From Ruegeria sp. A3M17 (GTDB taxonomy: Bacteria > Pseudomonadota > Alphaproteobacteria > Rhodobacterales > Rhodobacteraceae): a stretch of 64,000 nt of DNA. Both the position numbers and the translations under genes were made by a program. A model generated the notes under the pieces. That model saw only the letters and a program-made list of their open reading frames with translations, was not told where the DNA came from and searched no databases. The stretch is from contig NZ_QOCF01000018.1 in the NCBI RefSeq assembly GCF_003318255.1, positions 124,001 to 188,000 of the forward strand, in the 5' to 3' direction. Positions 1 to 8,159 of this stretch are shown here, in pieces; the first letter of the stretch is position 1; each line of letters begins with the position of its first letter.

Positions 1-1
1 G

Positions 2-613
2 CGCGGGCAGTTCGATGGAGGCGGCAGCGGGAACGGATACCGCGAAACCGTGGGCAATCCGCGCTCGACCACCGAAAGCTACGTGGCGCTGCGGGCGCAT
101 ATCAGCAATTGGCGGTGGGCGGGTACGCCGTTCTACCTGCGCACGGGCAAGCGTCTGGTGGCGCGGTCTTCGGTGATCAATGTGATGTTCAAAGACGCGC
201 CGCATTCGATTTTTGGCGAAGAGGCCGGGCGCCACGCCAATGTCCTGTCGATCCGTCTGCAGCCGAACGAAGGTATAACGCTGAAGGTGACGATCAAGGA
301 GCCGGGTCCGGGCGGTATGCGTCTGGTCGATGTGCCCTTGGACATGAGTTTTGCCGAGGCTCTTGGGTCGGGAAACCAAGACCCGCCGGATGCATATGAA
401 CGGCTGGTGATGGACGTGATCCGTGGCAACCAGACCCTGTTCATGCGCGGGGATGAGGTCGAGGCCGCATGGGCTTGGACCGACCCGATCATCGCGGGCT
501 GGCACGCGCGCGGTGACGTGCCAAAACCTTATGAAAGCGGCAGCACTGGCCCGGGCGACGCCGAGCTGCTGATGAAACGAGACGGTCGCCGCTGGCAAGG
601 AATAAACCCATGA
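2..613 (+). CDS. zwf: Glucose-6-phosphate dehydrogenase, C-terminal part (cut by window edge)
   Basis: This is the C-terminal 203 residues of an enzyme that oxidises glucose 6-phosphate to 6-phosphogluconolactone with NAD(P)+, the first step of the Entner-Doudoroff and pentose phosphate routes. The reading frame is already open at base 2, so the 5' end lies outside the window. Recognisable family segments are RGQF near the edge, then GYRE, TESYVALRAHI, NWRWAGTPFYLRTGKRL and a terminal region rich in DAYERL and WAWTDPI-like motifs. The TGA stop overlaps the ATG of pgl, so the two are translationally coupled. Recognition is secure; only the start is missing. Confidence 0.96.
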   Translation, partial: RGQFDGGGSGNGYRETVGNPRSTTESYVALRAHISNWRWAGTPFYLRTGKRLVARSSVINVMFKDAPHSIFGEEAGRHANVLSIRLQPNEGITLKVTIKEPGPGGMRLVDVPLDMSFAEALGSGNQDPPDAYERLVMDVIRGNQTLFMRGDEVEAAWAWTDPIIAGWHARGDVPKPYESGSTGPGDAELLMKRDGRRWQGINP

Positions 614-1281
614 AGATTCAGGAATATGCCGATCGCGACATGCTGGCGATTGATGTGGCAAACGCCTTGGCCGGAGAGTTGGAGGCCGCCTTGCTGCATC
701 ACGACACAGTCTCATTGGCCGTGCCGGGTGGTACGACGCCGGGACCGGTGTTCGACGGTCTTTGCGCGGCCGATCTGGCATGGGACCGGGTGCGGGTTTT
801 GCCGACCGATGAGCGCTGTGTTCCAGGTGACAGTGACCGGTCGAACGAACGGCTGATCCGGCAGCGCTTGCTGACGAACCGCGCTTCGGTTGCCCAGTAC
901 GTGCCGCTGTATCTTGAAGGTAAGGAGCCCGACGATGTCCTGCCGGAAATCGAAAACCTGATCGCGCCGGTTTTGCCATTGTCAGTTCTGGTATTGGGGA
1001 TGGGTGAGGATATGCACACCGCGTCCCTGTTTCCGGGGATGCAGGGGCTTGAGGCTGCGCTGGACAGCTACGCGCCCATTCTTGCGGTTGCGCGCACCGA
1101 AACCCAGCCCGAGGCGCGGATCACGCTGACCGGTCCAGTGCTGGACGGCGCGCTGTCCAAACACCTGATCATCTATGGCGCCGCCAAACGCGACGCGTTG
1201 GAAAAGGCCATGTCGCTGCCACCAGAAGAGGCCCCGATCGCCGCTACGCTGACCGGCATGACGGTGCATTGGGCGGAGTAA
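610..1281 (+). CDS. pgl: 6-phosphogluconolactonase (DevB type)
   Basis: Cytosolic hydrolase that converts 6-phosphogluconolactone to 6-phosphogluconate, directly downstream of zwf in pathway and in position. The 223-residue product has the usual DevB length and carries the [12 protein letters not shown] phosphate-binding segment near residue 37, PTDERCVP near residue 65, and a [16 protein letters not shown] segment near residue 130. The ATG overlaps the zwf stop codon (ATGA). The next gene, pgi, starts 5 bases after the stop, so zwf-pgl-pgi is one operon for glucose phosphate breakdown. Confidence 0.95.
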   Translation: MKIQEYADRDMLAIDVANALAGELEAALLHHDTVSLAVPGGTTPGPVFDGLCAADLAWDRVRVLPTDERCVPGDSDRSNERLIRQRLLTNRASVAQYVPLYLEGKEPDDVLPEIENLIAPVLPLSVLVLGMGEDMHTASLFPGMQGLEAALDSYAPILAVARTETQPEARITLTGPVLDGALSKHLIIYGAAKRDALEKAMSLPPEEAPIAATLTGMTVHWAE

Positions 1282-1286
1282 CGCAG

Positions 1287-2900
1287 ATGCAATTGAACTC
1301 GCTCAAAAATCTTGCATCCGACGCTCAGGACGAAGCCATCCTGGGCCTATTTGAAACCGATCCAAACCGCGCGCAGAGATTTTCCGCATCGACCGGCGAC
1401 CTGCTGTTTGATTACTCCAAAACTCAGATCACATATGACGCCCGCGACGCCCTGATTGCTTTGTGTGATGAGGTGGGCTTAGCCTCGCGCCGCGCGGCGA
1501 TGTTCGACGGGGAAAAGATCAACGAAACCGAAGGTCGCGCGGTATTGCACACCGCGCTGCGCAATCTGGACGGTGGCCCGGTTGAGGTCGATGGGCTGGA
1601 CGTCATGCCCGACGTTCTGGACACTTTGCAACGGATGCGCGTCTTCGCAGAAGAGGTGCGTGGCGGCGCGTTCACCGGGGCAGGGGGCGCCTTTACCGAT
1701 GTGGTCAATATCGGCATCGGTGGTTCGGATTTGGGCCCGGTGATGGCAACACATGCGCTGTCGCCGTATCACGATGGGCCAAGGCTGCATTATGTTTCGA
1801 ACGTAGACGGTGCCCACATCGCAGATACGTTGCGACAGCTTGATCCAACGCGGACACTGGTGATTGTTGCCTCCAAAACCTTCACGACCATCGAGACGAT
1901 GACCAATGCCCGAACCGCGCGAGCTTGGATGGAAGACGGCGGCGGCGATCCGGGCAAGCAGTTTGCCGCTGTGTCCAGCGCGCAGGACAAAACCCAAGCC
2001 TTTGGTATTCCCCAAGAGCGCGTTTTCGGTTTTGCCGATTGGGTCGGCGGGCGCTATTCTGTTTGGGGTCCGGTAGGCTTGCCGGTGATGATCGCCGTCG
2101 GATCGAACGCCTTCGATGCGTTCCTGCGCGGCGGGCAGGCGATGGATGTCCATTTTCGCGCCGCCGACTGGGTCGAAAATATGCCCGTTATGCTGGCCTT
2201 GGTCGGGATTTGGCATCGTCAGGTTCTGGGCCATGCCAGCCGGGCCGTGCTACCTTATGATCAGCGCCTGCTGCGACTACCCGCGTATTTTCAACAGCTC
2301 GAGATGGAATCGAACGGCAAATCTGTTGCCATGGATGGCAGCACTTTGACTGCTCCTTCGGGTCCCGTCGTCTGGGGTGAGCCGGGCACCAATGGGCAGC
2401 ATGCGTTCTATCAACTAATCCATCAGGGCACCGGCGTGATCCCCTGTGAGTTTATGGTCGCGGCCGAAGGGCACGAACCGGAATTGACCCACCATCACCG
2501 CCTGTTGCTGGCCAATTGCCTTGCGCAGTCCGAGGCGCTGATGCGCGGTCGATCCTTGGGTGAAGCGCGACAACGAATGGCGGAAAAGGGGCTGGAGGGG
2601 GACGAATTGGAACGGCAGGCCCGTCACCGCGTTTTCCCGGGCAACCGTCCTTCCACAACGTTGATGTATCCAATGCTCACGCCGTTTGTTCTGGGACAGA
2701 TCATCGCGCTGTACGAACATCGGGTCTTTGTCGAAGGCGTTCTGCTGGGCATCAACTCGTTTGATCAGTGGGGGGTTGAGCTGGGCAAGGAACTTGCCAC
2801 ATCTCTCGGCCCGATCGTGGACGGCGAAGAAAGCGCGACTGGCAAGGATGGCTCGACCGCGGCCTTGGTTGCCTATGCAATGCGTCACCGCGATCAGTAA
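1287..2900 (+). CDS. pgi: Glucose-6-phosphate isomerase
   Basis: Interconverts glucose 6-phosphate and fructose 6-phosphate in the cytosol. The 537-residue product shows the family phosphate-binding segment [13 protein letters not shown] near residue 145, the [10 protein letters not shown] segment, and the C-terminal signature around [14 protein letters not shown]. The start at ATG 1287 is preferred over an in-frame TTG at 1269 because GGAG lies about eight bases upstream of the ATG, and the TTG would overlap pgl. It is the last gene of the zwf-pgl-pgi operon and is followed by a strong terminator hairpin. Confidence 0.95.
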   Translation: MQLNSLKNLASDAQDEAILGLFETDPNRAQRFSASTGDLLFDYSKTQITYDARDALIALCDEVGLASRRAAMFDGEKINETEGRAVLHTALRNLDGGPVEVDGLDVMPDVLDTLQRMRVFAEEVRGGAFTGAGGAFTDVVNIGIGGSDLGPVMATHALSPYHDGPRLHYVSNVDGAHIADTLRQLDPTRTLVIVASKTFTTIETMTNARTARAWMEDGGGDPGKQFAAVSSAQDKTQAFGIPQERVFGFADWVGGRYSVWGPVGLPVMIAVGSNAFDAFLRGGQAMDVHFRAADWVENMPVMLALVGIWHRQVLGHASRAVLPYDQRLLRLPAYFQQLEMESNGKSVAMDGSTLTAPSGPVVWGEPGTNGQHAFYQLIHQGTGVIPCEFMVAAEGHEPELTHHHRLLLANCLAQSEALMRGRSLGEARQRMAEKGLEGDELERQARHRVFPGNRPSTTLMYPMLTPFVLGQIIALYEHRVFVEGVLLGINSFDQWGVELGKELATSLGPIVDGEESATGKDGSTAALVAYAMRHRDQ

Positions 2901-2910
2901 CGCGGTTTTT

Positions 2911-2947
2911 TGCGGCCTGCCGTAAAGGCAGGCTGCATTCTTTTATT
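2911..2947 (+). terminator. Rho-independent terminator after pgi
   Basis: An 11-pair stem (TGCGGCCTGCC pairing with GGCAGGCTGCA, one G-T pair) closes a GTAAA loop and is followed by the T-rich run TTCTTTTATT. It lies 10 bases after the pgi stop and should end the zwf-pgl-pgi transcript. Confidence 0.8.
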
Positions 2948-3084
2948 GTCAGACAATTAAATGATTGGCAGGGTCTGTTCTAGGGAACGCCCTGAACACT
3001 TTGCTTTGCGTACGCGGGTGAGTGGCATCAGGCAAGCAGACAGCACTGCCCAATAAAGGCGACGCTGACAATGGGAGGATGTCC

Positions 3085-4704
3085 ATGCTGGGACAGATGA
3101 TGACGCAGCCTTTGCTGATTTCGTCGCTGATTGATCACGCCGAACGCTATCATGGCCAGACCGAGATCTACTCGGTCGAAACCGATGGATCGGTCACCGA
3201 AACCACATGGGGGCAGGTGGCGCAAAATGCGCGAAAACTGGGATCAGCGCTGACCAAGCTGGGGTTGGAGCCGCAGGATCGCATTGGCACGTTGGCCTGG
3301 AACAACCGGCGACATCTGGAGATCTACTATGCCACATCCGGCGCGGGTTTTGTGTGCCACACGGTGAACCCTCGGCTTTTCCCGGAACAGCTGACTTATA
3401 TTATCAACCACGCCAATGACCGGGTTCTGTTCTTTGATGCGACCTTCATCCCATTGGTCGCGGCCCTTCACGAACACCTGACCGAGGTGCGCCACTTCGT
3501 TTTGATGGGCGCGCGGAATGAGGACGCCGCTGCCCAAATCCCCGGCGTCGCGTTCTATGATGAACTGATCGAAACCGGCGACGACGATTTCCATTGGCCC
3601 AGTTTCGATGAAAACACGGCGTCCAGCCTGTGTTATACCTCGGGCACGACGGGCAATCCCAAGGGTGTTCTGTATTCCCACCGCTCGACCGTTCTGCACA
3701 GTTTTGGATCGAACACACGCGATGTCATCGGCTTTTCGGCCGTGGATGTCGTTATGCCGGTGGTTCCGATGTTCCACGTCAACGCCTGGGGGTCGCCTTA
3801 TGCCTGCGCCATGTCCGGTTCGCGCATGGTGCTGCCGGGGCCAGGCCTGCATGGCGAAGCCTTGGTGAATTTGGTCGATACATATGGCGTGACGCTGGCA
3901 ATGGGGGTTCCGACGATCTGGCAAGGCTTGCTGGCACATGCCGAGAAGTCAGGTAGCAAACTCGCCAGCTTGAACCGCACTGTGATTGGCGGTGCTGCGT
4001 GCCCGCCCTCGATGATCGAAACTTTCCGCGAGACCTATGGCGTCGATACGGTTCACGCCTGGGGCATGAGTGAGATGAGTCCACTGGGAAGCACGAATAA
4101 CCCACTGGCCAAACATCTGGACCTTCCGCCTGAAGAACAACACAAGCTGCGCGAAAGCCAGGGTCGCCCGCCTTATGGCGTCGAGTTGAAGATCGTCGAT
4201 GATGACGGCAATGAACTGCCTCATGACGGCGTCACGCAGGGCGATCTGCTGGTGCGCGGACATTGGGTGTTGGACAGCTATTTCCAGATGCAGAATGAAG
4301 ACCTGCTGCAGGATGGCTGGTTCGCGACCGGAGACGTCGCAACGCTGGACTTCGACGGATACATGACAATCCGTGACCGGTCCAAGGACATTATCAAATC
4401 CGGGGGTGAGTGGATCAGCTCGGTCGAGTTGGAAAACATCGCCGTTGCCCACCCGCAACTTGCAACGGCGGCCGTTGTTGGTGTGCCGCATCCCAAATGG
4501 GACGAACGCCCCTTGCTGGTGGCCGTCAAAGCCGAAGGCGCGGACCCGAGTGAAGAAGAATTGCTGGCTTTCTTCGACGGTAAAATCGCCAAATGGCAGG
4601 TTCCCGACAAGGTTGTCTTTGTGGATGCATTGCCATTGAACGCGACCGGCAAGGTCTTAAAGCGCAATCTGCGTGCGGACTTCGAGGATGCCTTGATGGG
4701 CTAA
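3085..4704 (+). CDS. dmdB: DmdB-like acyl-CoA ligase (3-methylmercaptopropionyl-CoA ligase or medium-chain fatty acyl-CoA ligase)
   Basis: AMP-forming acyl-CoA synthetase of 539 residues. The ATP-binding loop SLCYTSGTTGNPKGV sits near residue 180, the adenylation motif WGMSEMSP near residue 330, the GWFATGDVA segment near residue 415 and the catalytic lysine motif NATGKVLK near the C-terminus. The N-terminus MLGQMMTQPLLISSLIDHA and overall layout resemble, from memory, the roseobacter DmdB proteins that activate 3-methylmercaptopropionate in DMSP demethylation. That substrate is inferred; a medium-chain fatty acid is the main alternative. ATG 3085 is chosen because GGGAGG ends seven bases upstream; ATG 3079 and a GTG at 3022 are less well spaced. 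No dmdA, dmdC or dmdD is in this window. Confidence 0.7.
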   Translation: MLGQMMTQPLLISSLIDHAERYHGQTEIYSVETDGSVTETTWGQVAQNARKLGSALTKLGLEPQDRIGTLAWNNRRHLEIYYATSGAGFVCHTVNPRLFPEQLTYIINHANDRVLFFDATFIPLVAALHEHLTEVRHFVLMGARNEDAAAQIPGVAFYDELIETGDDDFHWPSFDENTASSLCYTSGTTGNPKGVLYSHRSTVLHSFGSNTRDVIGFSAVDVVMPVVPMFHVNAWGSPYACAMSGSRMVLPGPGLHGEALVNLVDTYGVTLAMGVPTIWQGLLAHAEKSGSKLASLNRTVIGGAACPPSMIETFRETYGVDTVHAWGMSEMSPLGSTNNPLAKHLDLPPEEQHKLRESQGRPPYGVELKIVDDDGNELPHDGVTQGDLLVRGHWVLDSYFQMQNEDLLQDGWFATGDVATLDFDGYMTIRDRSKDIIKSGGEWISSVELENIAVAHPQLATAAVVGVPHPKWDERPLLVAVKAEGADPSEEELLAFFDGKIAKWQVPDKVVFVDALPLNATGKVLKRNLRADFEDALMG

Positions 4705-4724
4705 GCGCCTGATATTGTTGGAAA

Positions 4725-4799
4725 TGGCTCCGGCGGTAGGGATCGAACCTACGACCAATTGATTAACAGTCAACTGCTCTACCGCTGAGCTACGCCGGA
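4725..4799 (-). tRNA. tRNA-Asn (GTT), copy 1
   Basis: Seventy-five bases including an encoded CCA. Acceptor TCCGGCG pairs with CGCCGGA, the anticodon loop reads CTGTTAA with GTT, and the T-loop is GTTCGATCC. The sequence is identical to the second copy 204 bases away. It has its own promoter at 4811-4839. Confidence 0.97.
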
Positions 4800-4810
4800 A
4801 CGGTTCGCGC

Positions 4811-4839
4811 CGTATAGCAACCTGTTTCTACGGCGTCCA
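4811..4839 (-). promoter_or_regulatory. Promoter of tRNA-Asn copy 1
   Basis: Read on the minus strand: TGGACG, a 17-base spacer, then TATACG, with the -10 box ending 11 bases before the tRNA. The same pair of boxes with the same spacer precedes the second tRNA-Asn copy although the spacers differ, which supports function. Confidence 0.65.
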
Positions 4840-4883
4840 GTGGGGGCAGAATTTTTTTCGCTAAAATGACATCAATCCGAATA

Positions 4884-4899
4884 GCGCCAAATTTGGCGC
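4884..4899. repeat. Perfect 16-base palindrome GCGCCAAATTTGGCGC
   Basis: A perfect inverted repeat without loop, lying between the two tRNA-Asn genes. No T-run follows it on either strand within the next ten bases, so it is not a typical terminator. It could be a protein-binding site; no function can be assigned from the sequence. Confidence 0.6.
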
Positions 4900-4928
4900 C
4901 GCATGAGGGTCTTGATATCAGGGGATTT

Positions 4929-5003
4929 TGGCTCCGGCGGTAGGGATCGAACCTACGACCAATTGATTAACAGTCAACTGCTCTACCGCTGAGCTACGCC
5001 GGA
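4929..5003 (-). tRNA. tRNA-Asn (GTT), copy 2
   Basis: Seventy-five bases with encoded CCA, identical to the copy at 4725-4799. Anticodon GTT, acceptor TCCGGCG/CGCCGGA. Its own promoter is at 5013-5041. Confidence 0.97.
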
Positions 5004-5012
5004 ACTGAGGGG

Positions 5013-5041
5013 CGTATAACAACCCGTTTTTTGCCCGTCCA
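5013..5041 (-). promoter_or_regulatory. Promoter of tRNA-Asn copy 2
   Basis: On the minus strand TGGACG, a 17-base spacer and TATACG, with the -10 box ending nine bases before the tRNA. This repeats the boxes of copy 1 in an otherwise diverged flank. Confidence 0.65.
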
Positions 5042-5080
5042 GAGGGGAACTGCATCAAACGGAAAAAAAGTTCTGCGTGT

Positions 5081-5995
5081 TCATGCCGACCTGGAAAACA
5101 TGGCATCGACTGAAAGTGCGCCGGAAGTGTAAACTTGTGATTTTCCATATAGATCAATCAGATGCGCGAACACGTTGCGTTCGGCCGCTGGCAAAAGCGC
5201 GGCTGGCGTTTCGGTATAGACGCGCTTGGCAAGTTGGCGGGCGTTTCCGGGCTGGACCTCGAGCTCTGCCAGTATCTGCGCCTCGCGGGACAGCCGGTGA
5301 TTGATCAGCCAGTCCAACCGTTCGGCAGGGTTGGTAATCGGCGCACCGTGGCCCGCGTGAAACACGGCCCAATCCCGTGCACGCAACCTGTGGCAGGCCT
5401 GCATAAAGTCCGTCAGATCCCCGTCCGGAGGAGAAACTAGTGAGCTGGCCCATCCCATGACATGATCGGCAGTAAAGCAAACATCACCCCAGCCCAAAGC
5501 GATATGATTGCCCAGATGACCGGGCGTATGGATGACCTCAAGATGCCAATCGTCGCCTTCGATCACCTCACCATCCGCCACTTCGACATCCGGGCGAAAC
5601 GCGGTGTCTATCCCTTCACCGCCGCCGGCCAAACCCTGCTGTGCCAATTGTGCCATCACTGCGCTGCGTCCGGCCTGCGGGCCGCCAAAGGCCAGAATCG
5701 ACGCGCCGGTGCGTGCCGCCAATGGCGCTGCAAGCGGTGAATGGTCCAGATGGCTGTGCGTGACGATGATATGGCTGATCCGTTGCCCCGGCTGCACCGC
5801 ATCCAGAATCGCCTCAAAATGAGCATCGCTAAAAGGGCCGGGATCAATGACCGCCAGATCGCGCTTTCCCAAAAGATACGTGTTCGTGCCGCGATAGGTC
5901 ATCGGGGACGGATTCGGGGCCAGTATCCGCCGCAGTCCGGGCTGTAGGTCCATCGCCAGACCGGGGGGCGGGTTGAAATCGTTGGGCGCCTGCAT
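5081..5995 (-). CDS. MBL-fold metallohydrolase (LACTB2-like, with C-terminal winged-helix region)
   Basis: Metallo-beta-lactamase-fold protein of 304 residues, probably cytosolic because no signal peptide is visible. The metal-binding motif THSHLDH is at residues 79-85 (H80, H82, D84, H85), with further ligands in HTPGHLGNH near residue 165, TADHVMGW near residue 182 and FHAGHGAP near residue 220. The C-terminal 80 residues resemble the helical/winged-helix tail of LACTB2-type hydrolases. The substrate is unknown; LACTB2 relatives act on RNA or thioesters. It is transcribed away from the histidine kinase, with a 44-base gap between the two starts. Confidence 0.8.
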   Translation of the reverse strand: MQAPNDFNPPPGLAMDLQPGLRRILAPNPSPMTYRGTNTYLLGKRDLAVIDPGPFSDAHFEAILDAVQPGQRISHIIVTHSHLDHSPLAAPLAARTGASILAFGGPQAGRSAVMAQLAQQGLAGGGEGIDTAFRPDVEVADGEVIEGDDWHLEVIHTPGHLGNHIALGWGDVCFTADHVMGWASSLVSPPDGDLTDFMQACHRLRARDWAVFHAGHGAPITNPAERLDWLINHRLSREAQILAELEVQPGNARQLAKRVYTETPAALLPAAERNVFAHLIDLYGKSQVYTSGALSVDAMFSRSA

Positions 5996-6039
5996 TCTGA
6001 GCTCTTTCTCTTGGCGGATCAGCCCGTTAGGTTTAGCGC

Positions 6040-7359
6040 ATGTCCAGTCGATGGCTCAAACAATATATGCCGCGCAGCCTGTATGCCCGGGCAGCACTGA
6101 TTCTGGTTCTTCCAGTTGTCGTGCTGCTGTTGGTGGTTGGGATTGCCTTCTTGCAAAAGCACCTTGAGGACGTCACCGCGCAAATGACCAAAACCGCCAC
6201 GCGCGAAGTGATGTTGGTCCTTGAAACCATGCAAAAGGCAGAGACCCAGCAGCAGGCGCTGGCAGCGATACGCCTGGATTTGTCGGTGCTTGATATGAAA
6301 GCCCGTTTTGTTGACGGCGACGAAAGCCCGATGATGGACAGGCGTCGCTGGTACGATTTTATCGCACCACAGGTCGAATACCATTTGCGAGCGGGGCTGC
6401 CCGATCTGGTCGCCGTCGCTTTGCCTTCGGGTGATGAAGCTCGGTTGTATCTTGAAACCGATCTGGGGCTGCTTCAGCTGACGATAGATCGCCGCCGCCT
6501 GTCGCCCACGGCGCCGCATCAGTTGATTGTGACCATGATGTTCTTTGCCGTTGTGATGACGACGATCTCATTCCTCTATATGCGCAATCAGCTGCGGCCT
6601 ATTACCCGCCTTTCTGACGCTGCGCAGGCCTTTGGTCGGGGCAGGGTAGTGCCATATACGCCGGGGGGCGCAATAGAAGTGCGCGCGGCCGGCAGTGCGT
6701 TTCTGGAAATGAGGGCCAGAATCGAACGGCAGATGGAACAGCGCACAATGATGCTGTCGGGTGTAAGCCACGACTTGAGAACGCCGCTGACACGGCTGAA
6801 ACTGGGTCTTTCCATGTTGCCCGAGGATGAGGCGGCACCGCTGAAACAAGACGTGGACGAAATGCAATTGCTGCTGGATGCGTTCCTTGATTTCTCACGT
6901 GGTGTCGCCGAAGGGCCAGCCGAGGCGATCGAACCCGCAGCGTTGCTGCGTCAGATCGTCGAAGACGCGCGCCGGGCAGGTCATCCGGCCGAATTGGTCT
7001 CGGTCGAAGGTGACGGCACGGCGATGCTGCGCCCCATGGCCATTCGCCGAGCGGTCGAGAACCTGATTGGCAATGCGGTGCGATATGGCAACCAGGCCGA
7101 AGTAAGTCTGTCCCTAACGCCCAAAACCATGCGCATTCGGATCGAGGATGACGGGCCGGGCATTCCGGCGGAACAGCGTACCGAGGCGGTCAAGCCGTTC
7201 TCGCGCCTTGATCCCGCACGCAACCAGAATCAGGGCAGTGGCGTTGGGCTGGGGTTGGCGATTGTTGCGGATATTGCCCGTGCACATGGCGGCGTCCTGC
7301 GGCTTGGAAAAAGCGAAAGGCTGGGTGGCCTTTGCGCAGATATCATTGTTGGGAGGTGA
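6040..7359 (+). CDS. EnvZ-type sensor histidine kinase (no response regulator adjacent)
   Basis: Inner-membrane sensor kinase of 439 residues. Membrane segments span about 18-38 and 162-180 with a periplasmic loop of about 120 residues between them. A HAMP-like linker follows. The H-box SHDLRTPLTRLKL has the phosphorylated His at 244. The N-box NLIGNAVRYG, the G1 box DDGPGIP and the G2 box GSGVGLGLAIV are intact, so it should be active. This is the EnvZ-like architecture that usually pairs with an OmpR-like regulator, but no regulator lies next to it here: upstream is a divergent hydrolase and downstream a tiny membrane protein. The signal is unknown. Confidence 0.88.
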   Translation: MSSRWLKQYMPRSLYARAALILVLPVVVLLLVVGIAFLQKHLEDVTAQMTKTATREVMLVLETMQKAETQQQALAAIRLDLSVLDMKARFVDGDESPMMDRRRWYDFIAPQVEYHLRAGLPDLVAVALPSGDEARLYLETDLGLLQLTIDRRRLSPTAPHQLIVTMMFFAVVMTTISFLYMRNQLRPITRLSDAAQAFGRGRVVPYTPGGAIEVRAAGSAFLEMRARIERQMEQRTMMLSGVSHDLRTPLTRLKLGLSMLPEDEAAPLKQDVDEMQLLLDAFLDFSRGVAEGPAEAIEPAALLRQIVEDARRAGHPAELVSVEGDGTAMLRPMAIRRAVENLIGNAVRYGNQAEVSLSLTPKTMRIRIEDDGPGIPAEQRTEAVKPFSRLDPARNQNQGSGVGLGLAIVADIARAHGGVLRLGKSERLGGLCADIIVGR

Positions 7360-7472
7360 TTTTGGTGGGATCGGAATTTACGTTTTGTGTCGCTGCCATA
7401 AGCGGCGCGCAAAATTTTTCTTTGGTCTAAAGCACCGATCACCCCGTACAATCTTTAGAATGGGAGGAAGTC

Positions 7473-7733
7473 ATGACCAATAGTTTCGACGTAAAATCAT
7501 CGTGGGTATCGGTAATGGATGAAACGAAAAACCCACTAAAAAAATACTCGCTGTCCACAGCACACATGCTGATGCAGATGTTGGCATGGATGTGGAGCGC
7601 AATCTTCTCGCTGATGGTTGGTAGCTATTTTGTTTTCGGTGTAACCGCATTGGGCCATTTGCTGCTGATCGGCGGGTTGTTTGTCACCTTGGCAGTTTTC
7701 CAAAAGGCTGAGGCGACAGATCCTGAAGCGTAA
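7473..7733 (+). CDS. Small membrane protein of unknown function (86 aa)
   Basis: Unrecognised 86-residue protein. The first 30 residues are polar and carry several lysines. They are followed by two hydrophobic stretches (about 33-57 and 60-75) that could form a membrane hairpin, and then by an acidic tail. A GGGAGGAAG ribosome-binding site seven bases before ATG 7473 strongly supports translation. It lies 113 bases after the histidine kinase on the same strand and before a strong terminator, so it may share that transcript. Base composition is AT-richer than the flanking housekeeping genes. No function can be given. Confidence 0.72.
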   Translation: MTNSFDVKSSWVSVMDETKNPLKKYSLSTAHMLMQMLAWMWSAIFSLMVGSYFVFGVTALGHLLLIGGLFVTLAVFQKAEATDPEA

Positions 7734-7828
7734 AGTCGCCGCCTCATATTAGACCGAACGGCTTTACCCGGGGTTTTTTGGTCCAATTCTTGACCAGCTC
7801 CGTATCGCCTTCACTACCCCAACTGCCT

Positions 7829-7874
7829 CCCGCGTTGTTTGTAACGGTTTCCCTCCGAACAACGCGGGTTTTTT
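7829..7874 (+). terminator. Rho-independent terminator downstream of the 86-aa membrane protein
   Basis: A perfect 11-pair stem (CCCGCGTTGTT with AACAACGCGGG) around an 18-base loop, followed by six T. It should end the kinase/small-protein transcript, separating it from the tiny gene at 7989. Confidence 0.8.
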
Positions 7875-7988
7875 GGAGCGGGAACGAGTGGCTACCCTGG
7901 TGTTTAACGGGGTGTAAATCCCCCATTAGACTTGAGGCGCATTTCTATCGTAACGTTACAGAACGTCTTTTGCGGCATAGGTTTAGGT

Positions 7989-8159
7989 ATGGACAACACT
8001 GTATTGTATTTCTTGGTTGGTATATTTGTCGTCGGGCTTTTGACGCTTGGATACTACTCAAAAAGCAGTGGCGCATTGATTTCGATTGTCATCGTAGTTG
8101 GCGTATTGGGTGCGATGGTCGGATACTTTGGTGGATACTTCGGTGAACCTCCAAGGTAG
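7989..8159 (+). CDS. Putative 56-aa membrane peptide
   Basis: Short ORF whose product begins MDNTVLYFLVG and consists of two hydrophobic stretches (about residues 4-20 and 29-50) split by a short polar turn, ending in PPR. Many glycines in the second segment suggest a tightly packed helix. ATG 7989 has AGG-containing purine-rich sequence just upstream; a TTG at 7932 in frame would add 19 residues but has no clear ribosome-binding site. It is unrecognised. The clean two-helix pattern argues for a real gene, while the small size leaves room for doubt. Confidence 0.45.
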   Translation: MDNTVLYFLVGIFVVGLLTLGYYSKSSGALISIVIVVGVLGAMVGYFGGYFGEPPR

